The translations under genes were made by a program, and so were the position numbers. A stretch of 64,000 bases of DNA from Candidatus Methylophosphatis haderslevensis (lineage in GTDB: Bacteria > Pseudomonadota > Gammaproteobacteria > Burkholderiales > Rhodocyclaceae): positions 38,497-102,496 of the forward strand of contig JADJSA010000012.1 of NCBI GenBank assembly GCA_016711925.1. Direction: 5' to 3'. Position 1 is the first letter of the stretch; each line of letters begins with the position of its first letter. Positions 33,652 to 43,615 of this stretch are shown in pieces. Under the pieces are notes generated by a model, which saw nothing but the letters and a program-made list of their open reading frames with translations, had not been told where the DNA came from and ran no database searches.

Positions 33652-34098
33652 ATGTTTCAGGGGGCGGCTGCGCTCAATCTCGATGCGAAGGGACGGCTCG
33701 CCGTGCCGACGCGCTTTCGCGTCGAGTTGACGGAGATCTGCAAGGGCGAAGTCATCGTTACCGTCCATCCGCATCGTTGCCTCCTGATTTATCCGGAACC
33801 GGTCTGGGGGCCGATTCGCGACGAAGTGCTCGCTTGCCCCAGTCTGGATGAATCGGTTGCGCGGGTGCGTCGGCTGTTCGTCGGCAACGCCAATCCGGAG
33901 ACGCTCGACAACGCCGGCCGGCTGCTGATCGCCCCCGAATTGCGCTCCCGTGCCCAACTCGACAAGAAAGTCTGGCTGGTCGGTCAGGGCGATCACTTCG
34001 AACTTTGGTCGGACGTGCGTTGGGAACTGCAGCAGGAGGAATCGTTCCAGATGGACCTGTCGAAGTTGCCGCCGGAACTGGAGAAGCTGCGCCTGTGA
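33652..34098 (+). CDS. mraZ: Transcriptional regulator MraZ
   Basis: MraZ is the DNA-binding repressor of the dcw cluster. The 148-residue protein has two AbrB-like halves, each with the signature: LNLDAKGRLAVPTRFR near residues 8-23 and LDNAGRLLIAPELRSRA near 85-101. The ATG at 33652 (MFQGAAALNLDAKG) is the family start; GGAGGGA precedes it. The stop overlaps the rsmH start. Confidence 0.95.
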   Translation: MFQGAAALNLDAKGRLAVPTRFRVELTEICKGEVIVTVHPHRCLLIYPEPVWGPIRDEVLACPSLDESVARVRRLFVGNANPETLDNAGRLLIAPELRSRAQLDKKVWLVGQGDHFELWSDVRWELQQEESFQMDLSKLPPELEKLRL

Positions 34099-35021
34099 GC
34101 GCGGACCTGCAGCACGTATCGGTGCTGCTGGAGGAGGCGCTGGCGGCGTTGGCGGTACAACCCGGCGGCACCTACGTCGATGCCACATTCGGCCGCGGCG
34201 GGCACAGCCGGGCGATTCTGGCGCGGCTGGGCGAGGCGGGCAGGGTGCTTGCGCTGGATCGGGATCCGCAGGCCATCGAGGCCGGGCAGGCTCTGGCGGA
34301 CCGGCGATTGCGCCTGCTGCATGCCCCGTTCTCGGCGCTGGCCGAGGTGGCGGCAAGCTGCGGCGTGAGGCAAGTGCAGGGCGTGTTGCTGGATCTGGGC
34401 GTCTCCTCGCCGCAACTGGACGACGCACAGCGCGGCATGAGTTTTCGCTTCGATGCGCCGCTGGACATGCGCATGGATACAAGCCACGGCACGACCGTGG
34501 CGCAGTGGCTGGCGACGGCGGAGACAACCAGGATCAAGGGAGTGCTGCGGGATTATGGGGAAGAACGGTTTGCTGATGCGATTGCAAAGACGATTGTTGC
34601 TGCTCGCACGCAGCGGCCAATCGAAACCACAGGGCAACTTGCCGCACTCGTGGAGAAAGCGGTCCGCACGCGCGAGCCGGGGCAACACCCCGCGACGCGC
34701 AGCTTCCAGGCTCTACGGATTTTCATCAATCAGGAGCTTGAGGAGTTATCGCTAGTGCTGCCACAGGCGACAGCCTTGCTTGCCCCCGGCGGTCGCCTTG
34801 CGGTGATCGCCTTCCATTCGCTCGAGGACCGCATCGTCAAGCGCTTCCTGCGCGACGAATCGCGTCCGCCGCAGTTGCCGGCGCGGCTGCCGATTCGCGC
34901 CAGCGAATTGCCACAACCGCGGCTCAAGCTCGTCGGCAAGCCGATCCGGCCCTCGGATGCGGAAGTCGCCGCCAACCCGCGTGCGCGCAGTGCCATCCTG
35001 CGCGTGGCGCAGCGGGCCTGA
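34095..35021 (+). CDS. rsmH: 16S rRNA m4C1402 methyltransferase
   Basis: RsmH methylates N4 of C1402 in 16S rRNA. The 308-residue protein has HVSVLLEEAL, the SAM motif YVDATFGRGGHSRAIL, LLDLGVSSPQLD, RGMSFRFDAPLDMRMD and the late IAFHSLEDRIVKRF. It begins with GTG overlapping the mraZ stop (GTGA). Confidence 0.96.
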   Translation: MSADLQHVSVLLEEALAALAVQPGGTYVDATFGRGGHSRAILARLGEAGRVLALDRDPQAIEAGQALADRRLRLLHAPFSALAEVAASCGVRQVQGVLLDLGVSSPQLDDAQRGMSFRFDAPLDMRMDTSHGTTVAQWLATAETTRIKGVLRDYGEERFADAIAKTIVAARTQRPIETTGQLAALVEKAVRTREPGQHPATRSFQALRIFINQELEELSLVLPQATALLAPGGRLAVIAFHSLEDRIVKRFLRDESRPPQLPARLPIRASELPQPRLKLVGKPIRPSDAEVAANPRARSAILRVAQRA

Positions 35022-35023
35022 GC

Positions 35024-35305
35024 ATGCTGCGCTTGAACCTCATCCTGCTTGCGTTGATCGTGGCCAGCGCGCTCGGCGTGGTCGCCGCGCAGCACAAGTC
35101 GCGCAAGCTGGTAACCGAGATCGAGCGCGAACAGGAGCGGATGCGTGCGCTGGAAGTGGAATTCGGACAACTGCAGCTTGAACAGAGCACCCAGGCGGCG
35201 CACACCCGTGTCGAGAAGATCGCGCGCACCCGCCTGGCCATGCGCGCGCCGGCGGTCGGGCAGGTACTGGCAGTCGACGCGCCGCCAGCGAAGGGCGGCA
35301 AATGA
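35024..35305 (+). CDS. ftsL: Cell division protein FtsL
   Basis: This 93-residue single-pass protein has an N-terminal membrane helix (LNLILLALIVASALGVVAA) followed by a periplasmic coiled coil with a leucine-rich heptad pattern. It forms the FtsQLB divisome subcomplex. Its identity rests on size, topology and position between rsmH and ftsI. Confidence 0.9.
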   Translation: MLRLNLILLALIVASALGVVAAQHKSRKLVTEIEREQERMRALEVEFGQLQLEQSTQAAHTRVEKIARTRLAMRAPAVGQVLAVDAPPAKGGK

Positions 35306-37041
35306 GCCGGCGCGTCACCTTCAACCGCAATCCGCTGCTGTCGCAGTTGCTGCCGCAATGGCGCTCGCGTTTTATCCTGCTGCTGCTGCTCGGCGGCTTC
35401 GTCGCGCTGGTCGCGCGCTCGCTCTATCTGCAGGGCGTGAATAACGAGTTTCTGCAGGCCAAGGGCGAATCGCGCTATTCGCGGGTGATCGAGATGGCGG
35501 CAACCCGCGGCCGCATCGTCGATCGCAACGGCGAGGTGCTGGCGGTGAGCACACCGGTCAAGTCGATCTGGGCAATTCCGGAAGATGCCAAACTGTCTCC
35601 TGCGCAGTCGCGGCAATTGGCGGCGATGCTCGGCATGGATGTTCGCGAACTGACGCGCAAGCTGTCGGCGGAAAGCGAGTTCGCCTACCTCAAGCGGCAG
35701 ATTCCGCCCGACGTCGCCGAGCGCATCGCCGCCCTCAAGCTGCCCGGCATCCATGAACAGCGCGAATACCGCCGCTACTACCCCCATGCCGACATGATGG
35801 CCCACATGCTGGGCTTCACCGGCGTCGACGACAAGGGGCAGGAAGGCATCGAACTGGCCTATGAAGCGCAGCTCGCCGGCAAGCCCGGATCGCGCCGCGT
35901 GATCAAGGACCGGCGCGGCCAGATCGTCGAGGACGTCGAATCCATCAAGACCCCGCAGGACGGGCGCGACATCCAGTTGGCACTCGACGCCAAGGTCCAG
36001 TATCTGGCCTACGCCAGCCTGCGCGAAGCGCTGGAAACCCACCGGGCGCGCGCCGGCGGCGCGGTGGTGCTCGACGCAAAGACCGGCGAGGTGCTGGCGC
36101 TGGTCAACCTGCCGACCTACAACCCGAACAACCGGGTCCGCCTGTCGGGCGCGCAACTGCGCAACCGCGCGCTCACCGACACCTACGAGCCGGGCTCGAC
36201 GATGAAGCCGTTCACCGCGGCGATGGCGCTGGACAAAGGCAAGTTCCGCTTCGACAGCACCGTGCAGACCGCGCCGGGCCACATGACGATCGGGTCGGCG
36301 ACGATATCCGATGCCCATCCGCACGGTCTGCTGACCGTCGCGCAGGTGATCCAGAAATCCTCCAACGTCGGCGCGGCAAAGCTTGCGCTGTCGTTTCCGC
36401 CCGAGCACATGTGGCGGATGTTCGACGACCTCGGCTTCGGCGCGCCCTTGAAGCTCGGCTTTCCCGGCGAGGTCGGCGGCCGGCTGCGTCCGGCCAAATC
36501 CTGGCGGCCGATCGAGCAGGCCACCATGGCCTATGGCCACGGCATTTCGGTCAGCCTGATGCAGATGGCCCACGCCTACCTGGTGTTCGCCCGCGAGGGC
36601 GACCTGCTGCCGCTTTCCCTGACGCGCGCCGACTCGCCGCCGCTCCACGGCAAGGCGGTGTTCGGCGCGCAAACCGCGCGCGAAGTGCGCGCCATGCTGG
36701 AACTGGCGGTACAGCCGGGCGGCACCGCGCCCAAGGCGCAGATCCAGGGCTACCGGGTTGCCGGCAAAACGGGCACCGCGCACAAACTCGAGTCCGGCGT
36801 CTATGCCAACAAATACGTGTCGTCGTTCGTCGGCCTCGCACCGGCCTCCGACCCGAGGCTGGTGGTTGCGGTGATGATCGACGAGCCGTCGGGCGGCAAG
36901 TATTACGGCGGCGATGTCGCCGCGCCGGTGTTTGCCCAGGTCATGGCGGGCAGCCTGCGCGCGCTCGGCATTGCGCCCGATGCGCCGCTGGCCCCGCTGC
37001 AGGTGGCCAAGGATGCCGAAACCGTGCGGGAGAGCATGTGA
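35302..37041 (+). CDS. ftsI: Septal peptidoglycan transpeptidase FtsI (PBP3)
   Basis: This 579-residue class B penicillin-binding protein has one N-terminal membrane helix, a pedestal domain with RGRIVDRNGEVLAVS, and a transpeptidase domain with Ser299-T-M-K302, Ser353-S-N355 and Lys489-T-G-T. It crosslinks septal peptidoglycan with FtsW. The start overlaps the ftsL stop (ATGA). Confidence 0.97.
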   Translation: MSRRVTFNRNPLLSQLLPQWRSRFILLLLLGGFVALVARSLYLQGVNNEFLQAKGESRYSRVIEMAATRGRIVDRNGEVLAVSTPVKSIWAIPEDAKLSPAQSRQLAAMLGMDVRELTRKLSAESEFAYLKRQIPPDVAERIAALKLPGIHEQREYRRYYPHADMMAHMLGFTGVDDKGQEGIELAYEAQLAGKPGSRRVIKDRRGQIVEDVESIKTPQDGRDIQLALDAKVQYLAYASLREALETHRARAGGAVVLDAKTGEVLALVNLPTYNPNNRVRLSGAQLRNRALTDTYEPGSTMKPFTAAMALDKGKFRFDSTVQTAPGHMTIGSATISDAHPHGLLTVAQVIQKSSNVGAAKLALSFPPEHMWRMFDDLGFGAPLKLGFPGEVGGRLRPAKSWRPIEQATMAYGHGISVSLMQMAHAYLVFAREGDLLPLSLTRADSPPLHGKAVFGAQTAREVRAMLELAVQPGGTAPKAQIQGYRVAGKTGTAHKLESGVYANKYVSSFVGLAPASDPRLVVAVMIDEPSGGKYYGGDVAAPVFAQVMAGSLRALGIAPDAPLAPLQVAKDAETVRESM

Positions 37042-38552
37042 GCGCCGGGCCGTTGCAGCGGGCGGGCGACCTGCTGAGCCGCCTGCGCGGGCTCGGCGCC
37101 GCGGCAAGCGCCTTGTGCGCCGATTCGCGCGCGCTGCGGGCGGGCGATGTCTTCGTCGCCTATCCCGGTCATCGCAGCGACGGCCGCCGCTTCATTCCGG
37201 ATGCATTGTGCGCCGGCGCCGGGGCGGTGTTGTGGGAGCAGGCCGGCTTTGCCTGGCATGCCGACTGGGTTGCACCGAACATTCCGGTCGATGGCCTGCA
37301 GCCCTTGTCGGGCCACCTGGCGCACCTGGTCTATGGCCGTCCGTCCGAGCATCTCGATCTGGTCGGTGTCACCGGCACCAACGGCAAGACTTCCGTCAGC
37401 CAGTGGATCGCCCAGGCTTTGCAGCAGCACGGCCGCAAGTGCGGCGTCATCGGCACGCTGGGCAACGGTTTTCCCGGCGCGCTGGTCGATAGCCCCAACA
37501 CCACGCCCGATGGCATCGCGCTGCATGCGCAACTGGCGCGCTTCGTCGCCACCGGCGCCAAGGCCACCGCGATGGAGGTGTCGTCGATCGGTCTGGCAGA
37601 GGGGCGAACCCACGGCGCCCGCTTTGCGGTCGCGGTGTTGACCAACCTGACCCGCGATCACCTCGATTGCCACGGCACGATGCAGGCGTATGCCGCCGCC
37701 AAGGCGCGCCTGTTCGACCTGCCCGATCTGCCGGCGGCAGTTGTCAACCTCGACGATGCCTTCGGCCATGGCCTGGCGCAACGCCTGCCCGGCCGTGTCG
37801 GCCGGGTCTACGGTTACACGCTCAACGCCGAAATGCCGGCGCCCCGCGGCGTCGAGGTTTTGCGCGCGCGCGCGATCGGCGAGAGCGGCGCCGGTATCCG
37901 TTTCGATCTCGAAGCGGCAGGCGCGACGTTTGCGGTGCGGGCGAGTGTCGTCGGCCGCTTCAACGTTTCCAACCTGCTGGCGGCGATCGGCGCCCTGATT
38001 GCGCTCGGGGTGGAGCCGGGGCAGGCGGCAGCGCTGGTTGCGCACCTCGTGCCGCCGCCGGGGCGCATGCAGCCGCTGGGCGGCAACGATCTGCCGCTGG
38101 TGATAGTCGACTATGCGCATACGCCCGATGCGCTTGAACAGGTGATCCTTGCACTGCGCCCGGCCGCCGCCGCGCGCAGCGGGCGCATCGTCTGCGTATT
38201 TGGCTGCGGCGGCGATCGCGACCCCGGAAAGCGCGCGCAGATGGGCGAAGTGGCAAGCCGCCTGGCCGATGCGGTGGTCGTCACCTCCGACAATCCGCGC
38301 AGCGAAGATCCGCAGGCAATCGTTGACGCCGTGATGGCCGGGGCCGGCGCGAATGCGACTGCCATTATCGACCGTGCCAATGCCATTCGACTGGCCATCG
38401 AAGGGGCGGATGCGCGCGATGTTGTGGTGATCGCCGGCAAGGGGCACGAGCCCTATCAGGAAATTCGCGGCGTGCGCCATCCGTTTTCCGACGTCGCCCA
38501 TGCGACGGCCGTGCTCTATTCGCGCCGTGCCGCGGCAGGTCGCCGCACATGA
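37038..38552 (+). CDS. murE: UDP-MurNAc-L-Ala-D-Glu:meso-DAP ligase
   Basis: MurE adds meso-diaminopimelate to the UDP-MurNAc dipeptide. The 504-residue protein has the ATP loop VTGTNGKTSVSQW, LTNLTRDHLDCHGTM and the DAP-specifying DNPRSEDP motif. It starts with GTG overlapping the ftsI stop. Confidence 0.96.
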   Translation: MSAGPLQRAGDLLSRLRGLGAAASALCADSRALRAGDVFVAYPGHRSDGRRFIPDALCAGAGAVLWEQAGFAWHADWVAPNIPVDGLQPLSGHLAHLVYGRPSEHLDLVGVTGTNGKTSVSQWIAQALQQHGRKCGVIGTLGNGFPGALVDSPNTTPDGIALHAQLARFVATGAKATAMEVSSIGLAEGRTHGARFAVAVLTNLTRDHLDCHGTMQAYAAAKARLFDLPDLPAAVVNLDDAFGHGLAQRLPGRVGRVYGYTLNAEMPAPRGVEVLRARAIGESGAGIRFDLEAAGATFAVRASVVGRFNVSNLLAAIGALIALGVEPGQAAALVAHLVPPPGRMQPLGGNDLPLVIVDYAHTPDALEQVILALRPAAAARSGRIVCVFGCGGDRDPGKRAQMGEVASRLADAVVVTSDNPRSEDPQAIVDAVMAGAGANATAIIDRANAIRLAIEGADARDVVVIAGKGHEPYQEIRGVRHPFSDVAHATAVLYSRRAAAGRRT

Positions 38553-39940
38553 TGAATCTGCACGAAGCCGCGCTCGCCATCGGTGCGGCTACCCCGGCCG
38601 ACAATCCGCATTTCAGCGCGGTCAGCACCGACACCCGAAAAGTCGGTCGCGGGGAACTGTTCATCGCCCTGCGCGGCGAGAACTTCGATGGCCATGAATT
38701 CGTCGATGCCGCCGCCGAGCGCGGGGCGATCGCCGCCATCGTCGACGCGGACTGGGCGAGCACGCATCCGGCAGCAATCCCGCTACTGGCGGCAGCAGAC
38801 ACGCGTCGCGCGTTCGGATTGCTCGCCGCGCACTGGCGGCAGAAGTTCGAGATTCCGCTGATCGGCGTGACCGGCAGCAACGGCAAGACCACGGTCAAGG
38901 AGATGATCGCCGGCTGCCTGCGCGCGCAGGCGGCTGCCGACGGGCTCGATCCGGACGCCGCGGTGCTGGCGACCAGCGGCAATCTCAACAACGATATCGG
39001 CGTGCCGACGATGCTGCTGCGCCTGACCGCCGCGCACCGCGCCGCGGTGATCGAGATGGGCATGAACCATCCGGGCGAAATCGGTTACCTCACGCGTCTG
39101 GCCAAGCCCACCGTGGCGATCGTCAACAATGCGCAGCGCGCGCACCTCGAGGGCATGGGCGATCTGGCGGAGGTGGCGCGCGAGAAGGGTGACATCTACG
39201 ACGGGCTGGGCGCCTCCGGTGTCGCGGTGGTCAATGCCGACGATGCCTATGCCGACTACTGGCGCGAAATCAACCGCACGCGGCGCGTCGTGAGCTTCGG
39301 CATCGACCAGCCGGCCGACGTGTCGGCCAAAGTGCGCCAGCAGGGCCTGGCCAATGCAATCGAATTGCATAGCGCACAGGGTGACGCCGAGTTCGTGCTT
39401 AACGTTCCCGGGCAGCACAACGCGCGCAACGCTCTCGCCTCGGCCGCGGCCGCTCTCGCCTCGGGCGTCACGCTGCGCGCAGTGGTCGACGGCCTGTCCC
39501 GTTGCGTCGGGGTCAAGGGGCGCCTGCAACTGCGCGCCGCTGCCGGCGGCACGCAGTTGATCGACGACACCTACAACGCCAATCCGGATTCGATGAAGGC
39601 GGCCATCGACGTGCTTGCGACCACCGCCGGACGCAAGCTCCTGGTGCTCGGCGACATGGGCGAGATCGGCGCGCGGGCCGGCCAGTATCACGACGAGATC
39701 GGTGGCTACGCCAAGAGCCAGGGCATCGACAAGTTGTTCGCGCTGGGCGAAGTGTCGGAGCTGGCCGCACGCAATTTCGGCGCCGGCGGACGCCATTTCC
39801 GCAATGTCGACGACCTGCTTGCCGCATTGCGCAAGGAACTCGGACCGGACACCGTGGTGCTGGTCAAGGGCTCGCGCTTCATGCGCATGGAGCGGGTGGC
39901 CGACGCCATCGCGGTCGATCCAGAAACGAAGGTGCGCTGA
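38549..39940 (+). CDS. murF: UDP-MurNAc-tripeptide:D-Ala-D-Ala ligase
   Basis: MurF completes the UDP-MurNAc-pentapeptide. The 463-residue protein has the ATP loop VTGSNGKTTVKEM, IEMGMNHPGEIGYL, and the late IDDTYNANPDSMKAAIDVL typical of MurF. It overlaps murE by four bases. Confidence 0.96.
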   Translation: MMNLHEAALAIGAATPADNPHFSAVSTDTRKVGRGELFIALRGENFDGHEFVDAAAERGAIAAIVDADWASTHPAAIPLLAAADTRRAFGLLAAHWRQKFEIPLIGVTGSNGKTTVKEMIAGCLRAQAAADGLDPDAAVLATSGNLNNDIGVPTMLLRLTAAHRAAVIEMGMNHPGEIGYLTRLAKPTVAIVNNAQRAHLEGMGDLAEVAREKGDIYDGLGASGVAVVNADDAYADYWREINRTRRVVSFGIDQPADVSAKVRQQGLANAIELHSAQGDAEFVLNVPGQHNARNALASAAAALASGVTLRAVVDGLSRCVGVKGRLQLRAAAGGTQLIDDTYNANPDSMKAAIDVLATTAGRKLLVLGDMGEIGARAGQYHDEIGGYAKSQGIDKLFALGEVSELAARNFGAGGRHFRNVDDLLAALRKELGPDTVVLVKGSRFMRMERVADAIAVDPETKVR

Positions 39941-39942
39941 CC

Positions 39943-41031
39943 ATGCTGCTCGAACTGGCTCAGTGGCTAGCCAAGGACATCCGGACCTTCAACGTCTTCG
40001 GTTACATCACGCTGCGGGCGGTGCTCGCGGCGCTCACCGCGCTGGTGATCTCGTTCATCTTCGGCCCGATCGTCATACGCTGGCTGGCGGCCAAGAAGGT
40101 CGGCCAGTCGGTGCGCGACGACGGACCGAAATCGCACCTGACCAAGGTCGGGACGCCGACCATGGGCGGTGCGCTGATCCTGGTCTCGATTGCCATCACC
40201 ACGCTGTTGTGGGGCGATCTTTCGAATCGCTACGTGTGGGTGGTGCTGCTGGTGACGCTCGGTTTCGGCGCGGTCGGCTGGGTGGACGACTGGCGCAAGG
40301 TCGTCCATCGCAATCCCAAGGGTCTGCCGGGACGCTGGAAGTATTTCTGGCAATCATTGCTCGGACTGGCGGCAGCGGTGTATCTCGGCCAGACCGCGAC
40401 CATGCCTTCGCAGCTCGAACTGATCGTGCCCTTCTTCAAGACCGTCGCCTATCCGCTGGGTGCGATCGGCTTCATGGCACTGACCTACTTTGTCATTGTC
40501 GGCACCAGCAATGCCGTCAATCTGACCGACGGTCTCGACGGACTCGCCATCATGCCGACGGTGATGGTCGGATCGGCGCTGGCCATTTTCGCCTATGTCG
40601 CCGGACACGCGGGTTTCTCCAAATATCTCGGTGTGCCGCACATCCCGGGTGCGGCCGAACTGGCGGTGTTTTGCGGCGCGATGGCCGGCGCCGGACTCGG
40701 TTTCCTCTGGTTCAACGCCTATCCGGCCGAAGTATTCATGGGCGATGTCGGCGCGCTTGCACTCGGCGCCGCACTCGGCACCGTGGCGGTGATCGTGCGC
40801 CAGGAGGTCGTGCTGTTCATCATGGGCGGCCTGTTCGTCGCCGAGACGCTGTCGGTGATGCTGCAGGTGCTGTACTTCAAGTGGACCGGCGGCAAGCGGA
40901 TCTTCCGCATGGCGCCGCTGCATCACCACTACGAACTCGGCGGCTGGAAGGAGACGCAGGTCGTGGTGCGCTTCTGGATCATCACCATCATGCTGGTGCT
41001 GTTCGGCCTTTCCACCTTGAAGCTGCGCTGA
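39943..41031 (+). CDS. mraY: Phospho-MurNAc-pentapeptide transferase MraY
   Basis: MraY moves phospho-MurNAc-pentapeptide onto undecaprenyl phosphate, forming lipid I. The 362-residue membrane protein has about ten helices and the motifs KVGTPTMGG, VGWVDDWRK, NAVNLTDGLDGL, FMGDVGALALG and APLHHHYELGGW. All expected Asp and His residues are visible. Confidence 0.97.
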   Translation: MLLELAQWLAKDIRTFNVFGYITLRAVLAALTALVISFIFGPIVIRWLAAKKVGQSVRDDGPKSHLTKVGTPTMGGALILVSIAITTLLWGDLSNRYVWVVLLVTLGFGAVGWVDDWRKVVHRNPKGLPGRWKYFWQSLLGLAAAVYLGQTATMPSQLELIVPFFKTVAYPLGAIGFMALTYFVIVGTSNAVNLTDGLDGLAIMPTVMVGSALAIFAYVAGHAGFSKYLGVPHIPGAAELAVFCGAMAGAGLGFLWFNAYPAEVFMGDVGALALGAALGTVAVIVRQEVVLFIMGGLFVAETLSVMLQVLYFKWTGGKRIFRMAPLHHHYELGGWKETQVVVRFWIITIMLVLFGLSTLKLR

Positions 41032-41037
41032 CCGGCG

Positions 41038-42432
41038 ATGCAAGCGAACGGCAAACACGTACTGGTGCTGGGCCTCGGCGAATCGGGGCTGGCGATGGCG
41101 CGCTGGCTGGCACATTGCGGCGCGCTGGTGCGGGTCGCCGACTCGCGCGCGGAGCCGCCCGGCGCCGAACAACTGTTCCAGCATGTACCGCAGGCGCAGA
41201 TGCATTTCGGGCCGTTCGATCTGCCGCTGCTGTCGGGGATAGATCTGGTCGCGATCAGCCCGGGGCTGTCGCAGCGCGAGCCGCTGGTGCAGGAGGCCAG
41301 GCGGCGCGGAATTTCGCTGACCGGCGAGATCGAACTGTTCGCCCAGGGATTGCGCGACTTGGGCGAACGGGAGCATTGCCAGGTCATCGCGATAACCGGT
41401 ACCAACGGCAAGACCACGGTTACGACACTGTGCGGGGCGCTGGCCGGTGCCGCCGGCGCCACCGCAGAGGTCGCTGGCAATATCAGCCCCGCGGCGCTGG
41501 CGCGGCTGCTCGATTGCGCGCAGCGCAAGGTGTTTCCGAAGCTGTGGGTGCTCGAACTGTCGAGTTTCCAGTTGGAGACCACCGAGTCGCTTGCGGCCGA
41601 GGCGGCGACTGTGCTCAACGTGAGCGACGATCACCTCGACCGCTACGATGGACTCGACGATTATGCGGCGGCCAAGGCCAGGGTATTTCTCGGCGACGGC
41701 GTGCAGGTGATCAATCGCCAGGACGCGCGGGTCGCGGCGATGGCGAGGGACGGCCCCCGCCGCGTCAGCTTCGGCGTCGACAGTCCGCCCGCAGCCGGCG
41801 ACTTCGGTCTGCTGCAGGCCGAAGGCGGCGACTGGCTGGCGCAGGGCGCGACACCTTTGCTGGCACGGTCGGCGCTGGCGATCGCCGGCCTGCACAACGC
41901 CGCCAATGCCCTGGCGGCGCTGGCGCTGTGCGAGGCGGTCGGCTTGCCGCGCGAGCCGATGCTGGCGGCGCTGCGCGACTTTCGCGGGCTTGCACACCGG
42001 GTCGAGAAGGTGGCCGACTGGCGCGGCATATCGTTCTATGACGATTCGAAAGGCACAAACGTCGGGGCCACGTTGGCTGCGCTGGAAGGTCTGCAGCGCA
42101 AGGTCGTGCTGATCGCCGGCGGCGACGGCAAGGCGCAGGATTTTTCGCCGCTGCGCGGGGTCTTTGCCGCCCATGCGCGCGGCGTGGTACTGATCGGACG
42201 CGATGCGCAGCGCATCGCCGATGCAGTCGCAGGTTGCGGGGTACCACTGGAGTTTGCCGGCGACATGGACGAGGCGGTGCGACGCAGCGCCGCCCTCGCG
42301 CGGCCGGGCGACGCCGTGCTGCTGTCGCCGGCCTGCGCGAGCTTCGACATGTTTCGCGGCTATGCCCATCGCGCCGAAGTGTTCATCGCCGCCGTGCACG
42401 AGCTGATCGCCGGCGAAGGCAGGGCGGCATGA
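41038..42432 (+). CDS. murD: UDP-MurNAc-L-Ala:D-Glu ligase
   Basis: MurD adds D-glutamate to UDP-MurNAc-L-Ala. The 464-residue protein has LVLGLGESGLAMARWL at the N-terminus, the ATP loop ITGTNGKTTVTTL, LNVSDDHLDRYDGLDDYAAAK and FYDDSKGTNVGATLAAL. Its stop overlaps the ftsW start. Confidence 0.96.
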   Translation: MQANGKHVLVLGLGESGLAMARWLAHCGALVRVADSRAEPPGAEQLFQHVPQAQMHFGPFDLPLLSGIDLVAISPGLSQREPLVQEARRRGISLTGEIELFAQGLRDLGEREHCQVIAITGTNGKTTVTTLCGALAGAAGATAEVAGNISPAALARLLDCAQRKVFPKLWVLELSSFQLETTESLAAEAATVLNVSDDHLDRYDGLDDYAAAKARVFLGDGVQVINRQDARVAAMARDGPRRVSFGVDSPPAAGDFGLLQAEGGDWLAQGATPLLARSALAIAGLHNAANALAALALCEAVGLPREPMLAALRDFRGLAHRVEKVADWRGISFYDDSKGTNVGATLAALEGLQRKVVLIAGGDGKAQDFSPLRGVFAAHARGVVLIGRDAQRIADAVAGCGVPLEFAGDMDEAVRRSAALARPGDAVLLSPACASFDMFRGYAHRAEVFIAAVHELIAGEGRAA

Positions 42433-43615
42433 ACATTGCGCTCCAGGGCGGCAACTTCTCCCAGCGCTGGCTCAAGAAGCACGACCAGCCGCGCGAACTC
42501 GATCTGTTGCTGTTGTGGCCGGCAGTGGCGCTGCTGCTGTTCGGACTGGTGATGGTCTATTCGTCCTCGATCGCTACCGCCGAGGGCGGCAACTTCACCG
42601 GACACAACGCGAACTTCTTCCTGGTTCGCCATGCGGTATTCCTGTGCATTGGCGCCGTTGCGGGGGTCGTTGCGTTCCAGATGCCGTTGCGTGCCTGGCA
42701 GCAGATTGCCCCCTACCTGTTCATGGTGGGCGTCGCGTTGCTGATCGCCGTGGTGATTCCGCATGTCGGGCGCGAGGTCAACGGCGCGCGGCGCTGGCTG
42801 CCGCTGGGACCGATCAATCTGCAGCCCTCGGAACTGATGAAACTCTTCGCCGTGCTCTATGCAGCCGACTACACCGTGCGCAAGTTGCCGGTGATGGACA
42901 GCTTCCGGCAGGGTTTCATGCCGATGGCAGGCGTGATTCTGCTGGTCGGCGCGCTGCTGTTGCGCGAACCGGATTTCGGCGCCCTCGTGGTGATCTGCGC
43001 GATCGCCTTCGGCATCCTGTTCCTCGGCGGCATCAACGCGCGCATCTTTGCGTTGCTGACGGTCGTGGCGATCATCGGATTCGTGCTTCTGATCTGGCTG
43101 GCGCCGTACCGGCGCGAACGCCTGTTCGGTTTCATGAATCCGTGGGACGATCCCTACGGCAAGGGCTACCAGTTGTCGCATGCGCTGATCGCCTTCGGCC
43201 GCGGCGAGTGGCTCGGCGTGGGACTCGGCGGCAGCGTGGAGAAACTTTTTACCTGCCCGAAGCGCACACCGACTTTCTGCTCGCGGTGATTGCCGAGGAG
43301 TTGGGGTTTGCCGGCGTGGTGACGGTGATCGTGCTGTTCGCAGTGCTGGTCCAGCGCGCCTTCGCGGTCGGCCGCCAGGCGCTGCAACTCGATCGGCCAT
43401 ATGCTGCGCTGGTTGCCCAGGGCATCGGTATGTGGATCGGCGTGCAGGCATTCATCAACATGGGCGTCAACATGGGCCTGCTGCCGACCAAGGGTCTGAC
43501 CCTGCCGCTGATGAGCTTCGGCGGTTCGGGCATCGTCGCCAACTGCGTCGCGATTGCGGTGCTGCTGCGCGTCGACTGGGAGAACAGACAGCTAATGCGG
43601 GGGCTGCCCGCATGA
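42429..43615 (+). CDS. ftsW: Septal peptidoglycan glycosyltransferase FtsW (apparent frameshift)
   Basis: FtsW is the SEDS-family polymerase partner of FtsI. The full gene encodes about 395 residues with ten membrane helices and conserved ARRWLPLGPINLQPSELMKL. The frame breaks in the T-run at 43246-43250: SVEKLFYLPEAHTDFLLAVIAEELG needs six T residues but five are present. The second half (to GSGIVANCVAIAVLLRVDWENR) continues in the next frame. A homopolymer sequencing deletion is likely because the gene is essential. Confidence 0.92.

Noticed and set aside
34924..37107. Minus-strand ORF of 727 codons opposite ftsL and ftsI
   Set aside because: Mirror of the ftsI frame; ftsI has all penicillin-binding motifs.
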